NCBI RefSeq assembly: GCF_025860405.1
Contig: NZ_CP063785.1
Coordinates: forward strand, 6,263,390-6,327,389
Source: Tolypothrix sp. PCC 7712
GTDB lineage: Bacteria; Cyanobacteriota; Cyanobacteriia; Cyanobacteriales; Nostocaceae
Reading direction: 5' to 3'
DNA length: 64,000 nucleotides
Part shown: in pieces, positions 44,001 to 51,345 of the stretch
How the letters are laid out: each line of letters starts with the position of its first letter
Numbering within the stretch: the stretch's first letter is position 1
Made by a program: the position numbers and the translations under genes
Notes under the pieces: model-generated
The model's database searches: none
What the model saw: only the letters and a program-made list of their open reading frames with translations
Told to the model about the DNA's origin: nothing

Positions 44001-44350
44001 TTACCTCTACTTTCTAAAATGACTTGTAGTACCTCAATCAAGAATTGGTAATATGTCTGTATCTCCTCCTCACTGAGAGATTGCAAATCTACTTTAGTAT
44101 CTAGATTTAATACTTCCCTTAGTTGCATTGCCAAACCTTGCAACCAATTCGCTGTATTCTCATCCCCCTGCTGTGAAAACATCTGTACTACTTCTTCTAC
44201 CGTCTGCACAAAGCCAGCATCCAGTAATTCTTGGTTTGCTGCTAAAATCTCTGGTTCTTGACTACTGGGGGCATCTAACAGGCTGCGAATCAGATTGAGA
44301 TAGGCTTGCTGACGCTGTTCGTTCATAGGTAAGGGTATGAGGCGCAACAT
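41054..44350 (-). CDS. TPR-CHAT protein (cytoplasmic, 1098 residues)
   Basis: There is no signal peptide. The N-terminal 180 residues are helical. About eight TPR-like repeats of roughly 46 residues follow (EIAIAAFTAALTVRTPETLP, QNNLAVAYSDRIKGDRADN), strongly alike at DNA level. Next is a coiled coil (LQELRRQRNELQNRYLL), then a CHAT caspase-like domain with His898 (HCAHFSCHGYF) and Cys966 (LVTLSACETGL), both catalytic residues present. CHAT-TPR proteins act as proteases in some defence and regulated cell-death systems. No target gene with an obvious cleavage site is adjacent. The repeats contain HIP1 octamers. Confidence 0.92.
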   Translation of the reverse strand: MLRLIPLPMNEQRQQAYLNLIRSLLDAPSSQEPEILAANQELLDAGFVQTVEEVVQMFSQQGDENTANWLQGLAMQLREVLNLDTKVDLQSLSEEEIQTYYQFLIEVLQVILESRGNSQVVYPLLAKNTDKLDVVLPEILRRWGINRLGEVKADEAEYLAAVIVEFSNLIAQFPLGSKASNMEIAITGYEVALTVYTREALPIDWAATQNNLANAYRNRIEGDRADNIEIAIAASTAALTVRTPETLPIEWAATQNNLANAYSDRIKGDKADNIEIAIAASTAALSIYTREALPFEWAGTQNNLAVAYWERIKGDRADNIEIAIAAFTAALTVRTPETLPFEWAATQNNLAVAYSDRIKGDRPDNIEIAIAAFTAALTVRTPEALPIDWAITQNNLAIAYRERIKGDRADNIEIAIAAFTAALTVRTPETLPFEWAGTQNNLAIAYRERIKGDRADNIEIAIATYTAALGVYTRETLLFEWAAMQYNLAAAYRERIKGDKADNIEMAIAASTAALGVFTSETLPQNYAESLWGLGIAYQDVNRFDLAYNAFKSAIDTIESLREEIVSGEESKRKQAEYFNQVYSCMVEVCLQLNKITEAIEYVERSKTRNLVEQILERDSKTIFPPDVVTQLETYRDEIAAGQYQIQNGKAENPQDLAKRLQELRRQRNELQNRYLLVGYGFDFNLFQAQLNENTVIIEWYILNDKILAFIVTKTGNLTVWQSQPANLEALENWVNQYLRNYYLQKDQWLNSLESELKQLAAILHIDEIIAIINQLSEYCNQLILIPHRGLHLLPLHALPVNQNTESHSSLLDLFAGGVSYAPSCQILQQVQQRKRPDFQSLFAIQNPTGDLNYTDLEVQVIQSYFHPANVLKKTDATLTAINQSELNTYHCAHFSCHGYFNWTNASKSGLILANAAVEDTATKSNSERYLNVRAGETHDLEKCLTLDKIFALQLEKCRLVTLSACETGLIDFQNTSDEYIGLPSGFLLAGSPSVVSSLWRVNDLSTSFLMIKFYENLFTFDKFAAGNVAIALKEAQTWLRNLTVEEVVRFWEDKKILAQLRRGQVLIYEESLKIIKKRQPLPFAHPYYWAGFIASGL

Positions 44351-44487
44351 AATGATGAGAATAATTCAATCAATTGCAGAAAAGATGACTGAATAAGGCA
44401 AAAATTAAAAGTTAAAAGGCAAAAGAAAGAATCAGATAAAGGGGATTATCTTTTCACTTCTTAAGTAACCACACAAAATTAATTACA

Positions 44488-44582
44488 GTCATTGCGAGCG
44501 TTCGTGTTAGCGTCTCAAAGAGAAGCGAAGCAATCGCAGAGGTTGGGATTGCTTCATTCCGCTTCGCTTCATTCGCAATGAC
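44488..44582. repeat. Inverted repeat element (GTCATTGCGAG...TTCGCAATGAC)
   Basis: About 95 bp whose outer ends GTCATTGCGA and TCGCAATGAC are complementary. Inner segments (GAAGCGAAGCAATC and GATTGCTTCATTCCGCTTC) also pair. This GAAGCGAAGCAATCGCA type is a frequent dispersed repeat of cyanobacteria. Confidence 0.7.
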
Positions 44583-44609
44583 GTTGTGTAATTTATCGTG
44601 TCTATTTAA

Positions 44610-44978
44610 TTAACTTGTAGCTTCAACTAACTTTTTGCGGCTAGGGCGCTTACGCTCTGATTTTTTCTTCAATCCCACAGCTTGAGCTTGATCGCTATCT
44701 GAGCCATACTGTCCCCGTACAACTTCTTTCATCGCTAACACCGTATTGTGAAATTCCCACTCAGCTAATCGCGCCGCATCAGACGCAGCACGGTATAAAG
44801 TTTGTTTCTCAACTTCGGCTTTTTGAGCATTTAACATTGCTTGATAAGATGCATCTAATTTGCTCGCGGAAGCATCGTTTCGGCTAGTTTGATAATCAGT
44901 GATGGTTTGCAAACCGTGGAATGAATTAATATCTCCATCGATGATAGGAAGCGTGAGACGGCGATTTGTGTTTTGCAT
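44610..44978 (-). CDS. Hypothetical protein, 122 residues
   Basis: Not recognised. It starts MQNTNRRLTLPIIDGDINSF and has a central helical part (YQAMLNAQKAEVEKQTLYRA, RLAEWEFHNTVLAMKEVVRG). It ends in a Lys/Arg-rich tail (KKKSERKRPSRKK) that could bind nucleic acid. There is no partner gene. Confidence 0.65.
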   Translation of the reverse strand: MQNTNRRLTLPIIDGDINSFHGLQTITDYQTSRNDASASKLDASYQAMLNAQKAEVEKQTLYRAASDAARLAEWEFHNTVLAMKEVVRGQYGSDSDQAQAVGLKKKSERKRPSRKKLVEATS

Positions 44979-45327
44979 GGCTGTTAATATATCCGTAGTG
45001 GACTATATATTTAGCGTGTCAATTTAAACTTCAAATCGCTTGAGAAAATACACGTAATTAACGCGATATGCAACTTAATTTTTGACGATCCTTGATAAAA
45101 ACGCAAAGCAGCCACTACCTCTGCGTAGAAGTCAAAAGTCGTCTTGAAAAGTTTGCTCAAGTCGGGAAACCCGCCCACGCAACTTTTCGCAAAAGTCAAA
45201 AGTCAAAAAGCTTATGAAATAGGCTTTTCGTAACCAACACCAATCTATATGTTGAGTTGACGAGATTTATGTTGGGTGGCGCTGTGCTTAACCCAACTTA
45301 CATTATTGTTGTGTAGGGGGAAACATT

Positions 45328-45454
45328 ATTAATGTAAAACGATACATTGTGAATGTAAGGCAATACATCATTAATGTAAGGCGATACATTGTGAATGTAG
45401 GGCAATACATCATTAATGCAAAGCGATGCATGATTAATGTAGCAAATTACATTT
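45328..45454. repeat. Six-unit array of about 21-bp dyads (AATGTA...TACATT)
   Basis: Six imperfect units alternate ATTAATGTAAGGCGATACATTG and TGAATGTAAGGCAATACATC. Each unit contains an inverted AATGTA/TACATT or closely related pair. It lies in the 746-bp gap 44979-45724, which otherwise holds only the terminator at 45582-45607. The spacing of one unit per two DNA turns would suit cooperative protein binding. Confidence 0.7.
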
Positions 45455-45576
45455 GAGGTAGAGCTACTGCAATTAAAAATCGCAACTGTAACAGAGCGAT
45501 TGTAAATGATATTTTGGCTATGCTGAAGGCGATCGCTAATCTGTCACCGACGACAAATAATTAGTCACGTACAAAT

Positions 45577-45607
45577 AAAAACCGTGGAGACTTATCAAAG
45601 TCCACGG
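45577..45607 (-). terminator. Terminator of arsS
   Basis: Stem CCGTGGA (45582-45588)/TCCACGG (45601-45607). On the minus strand the stem is followed by TTTTTATTT, about 120 bases after the arsS stop codon. On the plus strand the stem is also followed by CTTTTT, so it works in both directions. Confidence 0.75.
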
Positions 45608-45724
45608 CTTTTTGGTGTGGTGTGAGGAGACTTAACTAATGCCATCATAAACCGATTTCAGCCTTAGCGATCCAGGGGAAAGGGTTTTTTTCACAAAATT
45701 GTCATTTGATGACATTTGGATGCA

Positions 45725-46744
45725 TCAAAATCCATTTTCAACTAAAGCACCGCCGCAACTCGAACCACACCCGGCGGTACAACCATAGCAATAAGCAGCA
45801 GTTTGGATTTCATTAATTAAATCTAAACTCCCAGCCTCTAGCAATTTAGCTATTGTTAAGGCTTCACCATTAGGAGTTTTTGCTGGTAGATTCATCATTT
45901 GATTAAAGTCGCAATCATAAACATTGCCAAGGTAATCAATTGATAATTCATCACGACACATTAAATGTTCAACTGTACTGGCATTAAAATTTGATTCTAA
46001 AAATTGTAGATAGCTGCTGTAAATTTTCTTACGTTCCAAATGCATTTTAGTTCTACCAACTGGCAGATTCGTAATCGTGAAGAGGTTGTTAAAGACAATA
46101 CCAAAATGTTCTTGCAAGAACATTTTGTAATCTTTCTCTAGCTTTGTTTGTTCCGGCGCTAAAGAAAATTTCTCCCCTGTAGGTAACTGCGGATTATAGA
46201 CTAAATCCAAAATTAAATCTGGGTTTTTGCCATAGCCGACTGCGTTGAGCAACTGCAAAGCTTTAATTGAACTATCAAAAACACCACTACCACGCATTTT
46301 ATCAACATTATCTGCAAGGTAACATGGCAGAGAAGCAACTACTCTCACTTGATGTTTAGCAAAGTATTCAGGTAAATCACCAAACCCATCTACAAAATAA
46401 ATAGTTAAATTAGAACGAACAATTACCTGTTTTCCTGTTTTTCTAGCTGCTTTCACCAATGGTTTAAAACCATAATTCATTTCTGGTGCGCCGCCAGTTA
46501 AATCGACAATTTTAATTTCCGGGAATTTGTGAATTAACTCAATTAGCTGTTCACAGATTTCTTTTGATAGTTCTTCTGTGCGTTTTGGCCCAGCTTCCAC
46601 ATGACAGTGTGTACAGGCGAGGTTGCAACGTTTACCGAGATTGATTTGTAAGACTGATATAGTCTTTTTTGTTAAAGGTTGAGTGAGCTTTTGTTTAAAT
46701 GGTGTTAATTTGATATCTACTGAATTTATTGTTTGAGTTTGCAT
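45725..46744 (-). CDS. arsS: Arsenosugar biosynthesis radical SAM protein ArsS
   Basis: 339 residues. A radical SAM enzyme that transfers the adenosyl group to dimethylarsenic species in arsenosugar synthesis. The cluster motif is INLGKRCNLACTHCHVEAGP (CxxxCxxC). Other family motifs are VDLTGGAPEMNYGFKPL, VVASLPCYLADNVDKMRGSG, LVYNPQLPTGE and the C-terminal Cys cluster CYGCTAGCGSSCGG. It is on the same strand as arsM, 478 bp downstream of it, with repeats in between. Confidence 0.94.
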   Translation of the reverse strand: MQTQTINSVDIKLTPFKQKLTQPLTKKTISVLQINLGKRCNLACTHCHVEAGPKRTEELSKEICEQLIELIHKFPEIKIVDLTGGAPEMNYGFKPLVKAARKTGKQVIVRSNLTIYFVDGFGDLPEYFAKHQVRVVASLPCYLADNVDKMRGSGVFDSSIKALQLLNAVGYGKNPDLILDLVYNPQLPTGEKFSLAPEQTKLEKDYKMFLQEHFGIVFNNLFTITNLPVGRTKMHLERKKIYSSYLQFLESNFNASTVEHLMCRDELSIDYLGNVYDCDFNQMMNLPAKTPNGEALTIAKLLEAGSLDLINEIQTAAYCYGCTAGCGSSCGGALVENGF

Positions 46745-46910
46745 TGTTCAGTTTTCCTAGAAGATGAAAATAAAAACTGATAATTTGGGCGGGCAAGATG
46801 CCCACCCCACAAGAGTTTTATTGTGTACGCAGGTAGGGGCATGGCACTGCCCATATGTGTCAAATTAAGCTAAAAGCTATATAGGGCGGGCGTTGTACAA
46901 ATACCTCGCG

Positions 46911-47001
46911 CCCTCATCCCCTAACCCCTTCTCCCTCAGGAGAAGGGGAACTAAATCTCTTGCTCCCTTCTCCCTGTGGGAGAGGGGCTGGGGGTGAGGG
47001 G
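46911..47001. repeat. Imperfect inverted repeat (CCCTCATCCCC...GGGGGTGAGGG)
   Basis: The outer arms CCCTCATCCCCTAACCCC and GGGGCTGGGGGTGAGGG pair, as do the inner CTTCTCCCTCAGGAGAAGG segments. This is a well-known dispersed cyanobacterial repeat type. The rest of the gap 46745-47222 holds further short inverted segments (47103-47170) and no gene that I accept. Confidence 0.65.
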
Positions 47002-47222
47002 GAAACCTTGCAACCAAGCGGGGTTCACGTTAAGTTGACACCACTAGGCAAGATGCCCACTCCACAAGAGTTTTATTGTTTATATAGCGAAAAGGTTTGG
47101 CACGGATGCGTTACGCTATCGCTAACGCAACGCCAGTTGCTACAACGGAGGAAACCTCCGCAACGCACTGGCTCTCCTACGTGAACTTCAAAAATCAAAT
47201 ATGAGTCCTATCTGTTCAAACC

Positions 47223-48191
47223 TTAACAGCAACCACCGCCGTCATAGTGCCAAGTCGAATCAGTCACAATTATTTCTGTGGGCTTTAAAGCTGCTAGTTT
47301 GGCAGCAGTTTTATCACACACGGCTGCAGGAATACCACGTTGCAATAAATGTCCGGCGGAGTCATCAAAGAATGGTTCTGTACCTGCATAAATTGCGGTT
47401 TTTCCTGTAAAAATACAAGCTCCATCTTCAGGAATGGCAACTTTAAAAGATACAGAATCGAGACTTTCTAAAAGTAAGTTTTCTTCTAAGTTATAGGTTA
47501 GCGAATCTAAGAGGCGATAAGGACGACGGGCGCGAATTTCTACTTGACCAAAGCCAGCATTAATAATTAGTTGAGTATACTCTTCATAGGTGAGTGCGCC
47601 TGATAAGCACATGGCGCGTAGTCGTTCATCTTGCTGCAAATGTGCGGGGATGGGACGAGTAGCAATGGGATCGCTCATTTGCAAGCGTCCACCTGGTTTC
47701 AAAACTCGAAAGGCTTCTTTTAACGCCCTGGTTAAATCTTCTGGTTCAAATATATTAAACAGACAGTTCTGTGCTACTACATCTACAGCAGCATCGGCAA
47801 CTGGTAAGTTAAAAGCATCACCTTCGCGAATTTCTACAAAACTGGGATCAAACCAAGGATTTTCTTGAGCAGCAATTTCTAGGTTGCGTGTAGCAGCTTC
47901 GCGCATAGCTGCAACAGGTTCAACTGCAATTACTGCACCCGCACGACGAGAAAAATAAGCGAATTGTAAGGCTTCTAACCCACCACCAACACCAACATAC
48001 AGCACGGTTGGTTGATTGGCGAGTTCCGTAGGATGAACAGTAGTACCACAACCATAGTTCATTTCCTGCATTGGCAGAGGAATTTTCAGTCCTGGTAGTT
48101 GCAGGGGTGTACTTTGCACACAACAAAGTCCGACTTGTGGTGTTTCTGCAACTTCGCGGTAGAATTGCGCCGCTGTTTCTAAATAGGTCAT
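47223..48191 (-). CDS. arsM: Arsenosugar-pathway arsenite methyltransferase ArsM
   Basis: 322 residues. A SAM-dependent methyltransferase with PTVLYVGVGGGLEALQFAYF (SAM site), FVEIREGDAFNLPVADAAVD, NCLFNIFEPEDLTRALKEAF and LKPGGRLQMSDPIA. Cys pairs near the N-terminus (GLCCVQ) and at the extreme C-terminus (GGGCC) are expected arsenic ligands. It methylates arsenite and feeds ArsS, which lies downstream on the same strand. Confidence 0.92.
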   Translation of the reverse strand: MTYLETAAQFYREVAETPQVGLCCVQSTPLQLPGLKIPLPMQEMNYGCGTTVHPTELANQPTVLYVGVGGGLEALQFAYFSRRAGAVIAVEPVAAMREAATRNLEIAAQENPWFDPSFVEIREGDAFNLPVADAAVDVVAQNCLFNIFEPEDLTRALKEAFRVLKPGGRLQMSDPIATRPIPAHLQQDERLRAMCLSGALTYEEYTQLIINAGFGQVEIRARRPYRLLDSLTYNLEENLLLESLDSVSFKVAIPEDGACIFTGKTAIYAGTEPFFDDSAGHLLQRGIPAAVCDKTAAKLAALKPTEIIVTDSTWHYDGGGCC

Positions 48192-48287
48192 TGCGAACTC
48201 AATCTTGTAGGCTGTTCTGTAGAGTCAACTTTCTGCATCCTAATACAAGTGACTCAGAATTGCATGAGTTTTAGGTGAGAAAACGAT

Positions 48288-48326
48288 AAACCCTAAACTC
48301 CTTTATTTTCTGGGGGTTTAGGGTTT
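48288..48326. terminator. Hairpin between arsM and the OmpR-type regulator
   Basis: An 11-bp stem AAACCCTAAAC/GTTTAGGGTTT with a 17-base loop. It lies 17 bases after the regulator's stop codon (minus strand) and probably terminates that gene. It also precedes arsM. Confidence 0.6.
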
Positions 48327-48342
48327 CAGCGTTAGTTGGATT

Positions 48343-49029
48343 TTAATCATGTAACACGTAGCCAATACCATGCACAGTTTGTAGCAGCCGCTTTTCGTTA
48401 TTAGCTTCCAGTTTTAGGCGTAAATAGCGAATATAAAGTTCAATGATATTAGCATCACCGCTGAAGTATTTACCCCAAACGTCTTCAATAATGCGATCGC
48501 GTGTAACAATCTGCCGGGGATGGATGAGTAAATACTCTAGTAAATTAAATTCTGGAACGCTTAAATCCAGCAAACGTTGGCCGCGATAAACTTCCTTTGT
48601 ACGGCGATTTAAACTGATGTCTTCAAATTTTAAAATTTCTGTGACTTCTGGCTTCTTGATTTTGCACAGTTGTGTATTAACTTTAAATAATAATTCTTCG
48701 CGGCTAAATGGCTTAACTACATAATCATTTGCGCCAGCATCTAAAACTTCGATGCGATCGCTTGCTTCTTCTTTGGGCGTTAATACAATTATTGGCACTT
48801 GCTCATCAGTACTTCGCAACCGACGGCAAATGTCCCACCCCGATACACCTGGTAAAATTAAGTCTAAAATTACTAAATCTAGATGCAACTTTTGTAATGC
48901 AGTAATTGCAGTGAAGCCATCGTAAGCGGTACTAACTTGATAGCCTTCATAATTTAGTTCTAATTCTATAAATCGAGCTAGTTTTACTTCATCTTCGACC
49001 AGTAAGATGTGCCTCATAGAGGATGTCAA
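48343..49029 (-). CDS. OmpR/PhoB-family response regulator
   Basis: 228 residues. The receiver domain has ILLVEDEVKLARFIELEL, phospho-acceptor Asp in LVILDLILPGVSGWD, and Lys in NDYVVKPFSREEL. The C-terminal winged helix has SVPEFNLLEYLLIHPRQIVT, RDRIIEDVWG and IELYIRYLRLKLE. The motif VPIIVLTPKEEASDRIEVL shows the conserved Thr. No kinase is adjacent. It lies upstream of arsM on the same strand, but arsenic-responsive control is not implied by the sequence. The second ATG (MRHILLVED) may be the true start. Confidence 0.92.
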   Translation of the reverse strand: MTSSMRHILLVEDEVKLARFIELELNYEGYQVSTAYDGFTAITALQKLHLDLVILDLILPGVSGWDICRRLRSTDEQVPIIVLTPKEEASDRIEVLDAGANDYVVKPFSREELLFKVNTQLCKIKKPEVTEILKFEDISLNRRTKEVYRGQRLLDLSVPEFNLLEYLLIHPRQIVTRDRIIEDVWGKYFSGDANIIELYIRYLRLKLEANNEKRLLQTVHGIGYVLHD

Positions 49030-49204
49030 TAATTACAGCAGGATATAGTTAGCAGAGATACAGATTGGAAAAATTTTAATAGGTATTAACTACTAAATAG
49101 TCGGACATCTAATCAGTACTACGTCAGCTTAGTATAGTTCTGATTACGTAACAACCGTAAATCTGCGGTTAGCTATGACTGCTTGATTACCAGAACATCA
49201 ATAT

Positions 49205-49492
49205 TTAGCAGTAAGCGGCTACATCTTCTTTACATTCATCAGCAAGATAACACAAAGCTTTAAACCGTAATGTCACGACTTCCTCATAAAGAGGATTTAA
49301 CTTACACATTGGTGGGATGTGAAATAGTTTGCGACCAAATAGTTTAATATCTCTCTCAAAAGGACATTGGCTAGGAATGGCTTTGCACAAGAAATGAGCT
49401 AGTTCACGGTTATGAATTTCTACGCCTTCTAACCATTGGCGAATTGGGTAGAGTAGGTCACGATTTAGCAAAATTTGTGTAAAGGATGTCAT
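49205..49492 (-). CDS. Mo-dependent nitrogenase C-terminal domain protein
   Basis: 95 residues with RQWLEGVEIHNRELAHFLCK, IPSQCPFERDIKLFGRKLFH, IPPMCKLNPLYEEVVTLRFK and CYLADECKEDV. This is the small Mo-nitro_C family found mostly in cyanobacteria and named from its similarity to a nitrogenase-associated sequence. Conserved Cys residues suggest metal or cluster binding. Function is unknown. It supports a diazotrophic host. Confidence 0.88.
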   Translation of the reverse strand: MTSFTQILLNRDLLYPIRQWLEGVEIHNRELAHFLCKAIPSQCPFERDIKLFGRKLFHIPPMCKLNPLYEEVVTLRFKALCYLADECKEDVAAYC

Positions 49493-49792
49493 AATATTTC
49501 TCCTGATAATTTAGATGTACTGGTTTAGGTTTTTATGCCTATTAATTGATACGTTTGGTGATTTAAATTTATGCGCTTACTTAGTAATTATTAAGTTCTC
49601 TTGTCAATCAAATTGTTTTTGCTTGACACATCTAGCTACAAATTGAATTTGTAGCAGTCCGGAAATTTTTACTTGACATTTATACTTGACTCCGCTTGGC
49701 ATCTTCCACAAATAAATTCGGAGGCTTGGAACCAAATTGCAATCGGGCAGAGATCTCCATTCTCCCTTTCTCCCTGCCCCCTTGCTTTCTGT
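49493..49792. other. 300-bp gap with a 9-bp hairpin
   Basis: GCTACAAAT/ATTTGTAGC at 49635-49655 forms a hairpin with loop TGA. TTGACA-like boxes at about 49623 and 49674 are present. Otherwise no gene. Confidence 0.4.
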
Positions 49793-50965
49793 TCAACTAG
49801 GGTAAACGCGTCCTTTCCAAGCGCCACCGCGCCCTTGCCAGTGACGGATGGCGGAATCTATAGTCATCAGAGTATAGAGAAACGCGATCGCAGGTAAACA
49901 ACAGGCTAACCAAGCTGGACATTTATAAAAGCGGATCGTTGGGTAGTAAGCAAAACTCATCAAAAACCAGGCTGCTAAACCAAGAAGTGCGATCGCCCAA
50001 TTTAGCGTTACTGCACCTAAGATGGTTGCTAAAGGCGGAATTAAATAAATTAAGGTCATAGCTAGAACTGTTCCAGCTAACAGCAGGGGCGAATAGTTGA
50101 GTTGTGTATAAGCAGTACGCGCCACCATCTGCCACACTGTATCCAAATCAGGATAGGGACGCAAACTCTCAGTTAAAGCACTTAATCCTAACCAAATCCG
50201 TCCTTGTCTCCATTGCTGATTCCCCTTAACAGCTTTTGCTAAAGCGCAATCGTCAATTAAAGCTTGGCGAATTGTAGCAATTCCGCCAATTTTCTCTAAA
50301 GCTGTTTTGCTAATCAAAATCGACCCCCCAGCCGCCGCAGCTGTGGAATTTTTGGGGTTATTCACCCAGCGAAAAGGATAAAGTTTTTGAAAGAAAAACA
50401 CAAAAGCCGGAATTAAAATCTGCTCCCAAAAGCTTTCACATCTCAGCCGCACCATCACCGAAACTAAATCTAAATCTTCCTGTTCAGCTTTCGCCACTAA
50501 TCGGCGGAGACTACCCGAATCATGCTCAATATCTGCATCTGTGAGTAAAAAATAGTCTGGTGCAAACTCAGTCGCAATTTGAATCCCTTGTTCGACTGCC
50601 CAAAGTTTACCACTCCAACCGGGAGGCAGGGATTTGCCAGAAATAATATGAAATTGATCGGCTTTATTTAAGGCGTAAGCAACCCCTTGGGCAAAATCGG
50701 CTGTGCCATCTGTGCTGCGATCGTCTACCAAAAAAACGTTAAAATCACCTGGGTAGTCTTGAAGTAGCAGCGATCGCAAAGTGATAGGTAGTAAATCTGC
50801 TTCGTTACGGGCAGGTATAATTGCACAAATTCTTGGTAAAGATGGCAAAGGGATTTCTTTTGCTTCTAATTGCTGGTCACAACGCCAAAACTGCCCGCGA
50901 AAGCTCAGTAATCCTATCCAAATCAATAAAGATAAAGCTGTTAACAATAATACAAATGCCGCCAT
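49793..50965 (-). CDS. hpnB: Hopene-associated glycosyltransferase HpnB
   Basis: 390 residues. An N-terminal membrane helix (VLLLTALSLLIWIGLLSF) is followed by a GT2-type domain with ICAIIPARNEADLLPITLRS, VFLVDDRSTDGTADFAQG, LLTDADIEHDSGSL (DxD) and IDDCALAKAV. Three or so C-terminal membrane helices follow. It is divergent from squalene-hopene cyclase across a 380-bp repeat-filled gap, which supports the hopanoid assignment. The exact sugar transfer is unproven. Confidence 0.9.
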   Translation of the reverse strand: MAAFVLLLTALSLLIWIGLLSFRGQFWRCDQQLEAKEIPLPSLPRICAIIPARNEADLLPITLRSLLLQDYPGDFNVFLVDDRSTDGTADFAQGVAYALNKADQFHIISGKSLPPGWSGKLWAVEQGIQIATEFAPDYFLLTDADIEHDSGSLRRLVAKAEQEDLDLVSVMVRLRCESFWEQILIPAFVFFFQKLYPFRWVNNPKNSTAAAAGGSILISKTALEKIGGIATIRQALIDDCALAKAVKGNQQWRQGRIWLGLSALTESLRPYPDLDTVWQMVARTAYTQLNYSPLLLAGTVLAMTLIYLIPPLATILGAVTLNWAIALLGLAAWFLMSFAYYPTIRFYKCPAWLACCLPAIAFLYTLMTIDSAIRHWQGRGGAWKGRVYPS

Positions 50966-51071
50966 GACCTGTTGCCCCTTCTCAATGTCTCAGACAGAAT
51001 ACTACAGCATATTTCAGGTACATGAAGTATGTGGCTAAAACCCGTACTGGAAGAAGTAGGGGAACAAGGGG

Positions 51072-51140
51072 ATGAGGGAGATGAGGGAGATGAGGGAGAT
51101 GAGGGGGATGAGGGGGATGAGGGGGATGAGGGAGATAAAT
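51072..51140. repeat. GATGAGGGA tandem array upstream of shc
   Basis: About seven 9-base units of GATGAGGGA or GATGAGGGG in tandem. A similar array lies at 53333-53375 on the other side of shc in the same orientation. Confidence 0.8.
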
Positions 51141-51157
51141 AACTATTGTCTATTGCC

Positions 51158-51258
51158 TAATGCCCAATGCCCAATGCCCAATGCCCAATGCCCAATGCCC
51201 AATGCCCAATGCCCAATGCCCAATGCCCAATGCCCAATGCCCCATGCCCCATGCCCAC
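51158..51258. repeat. CCCAATG heptamer array upstream of shc
   Basis: About eleven exact CCCAATG copies followed by degenerate units (CCCCATG). It lies about 90 bases upstream of the shc start, so it could influence the promoter. It is a short tandemly repeated sequence, not a CRISPR, because there are no spacers. Confidence 0.88.
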
Positions 51259-51345
51259 TGCTGTATATCTTGGGATTGTGGGAGAATATTTTTCACCGGA
51301 TTGCGATATTAACTTTGTTGTGGTGTAGAGGTTCAAGAGTATTTG

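Noticed and set aside
51158..51258. Heptamer arrays as a CRISPR
   Set aside because: Units are 7 bp and contiguous with no spacers, and no cas genes are near.
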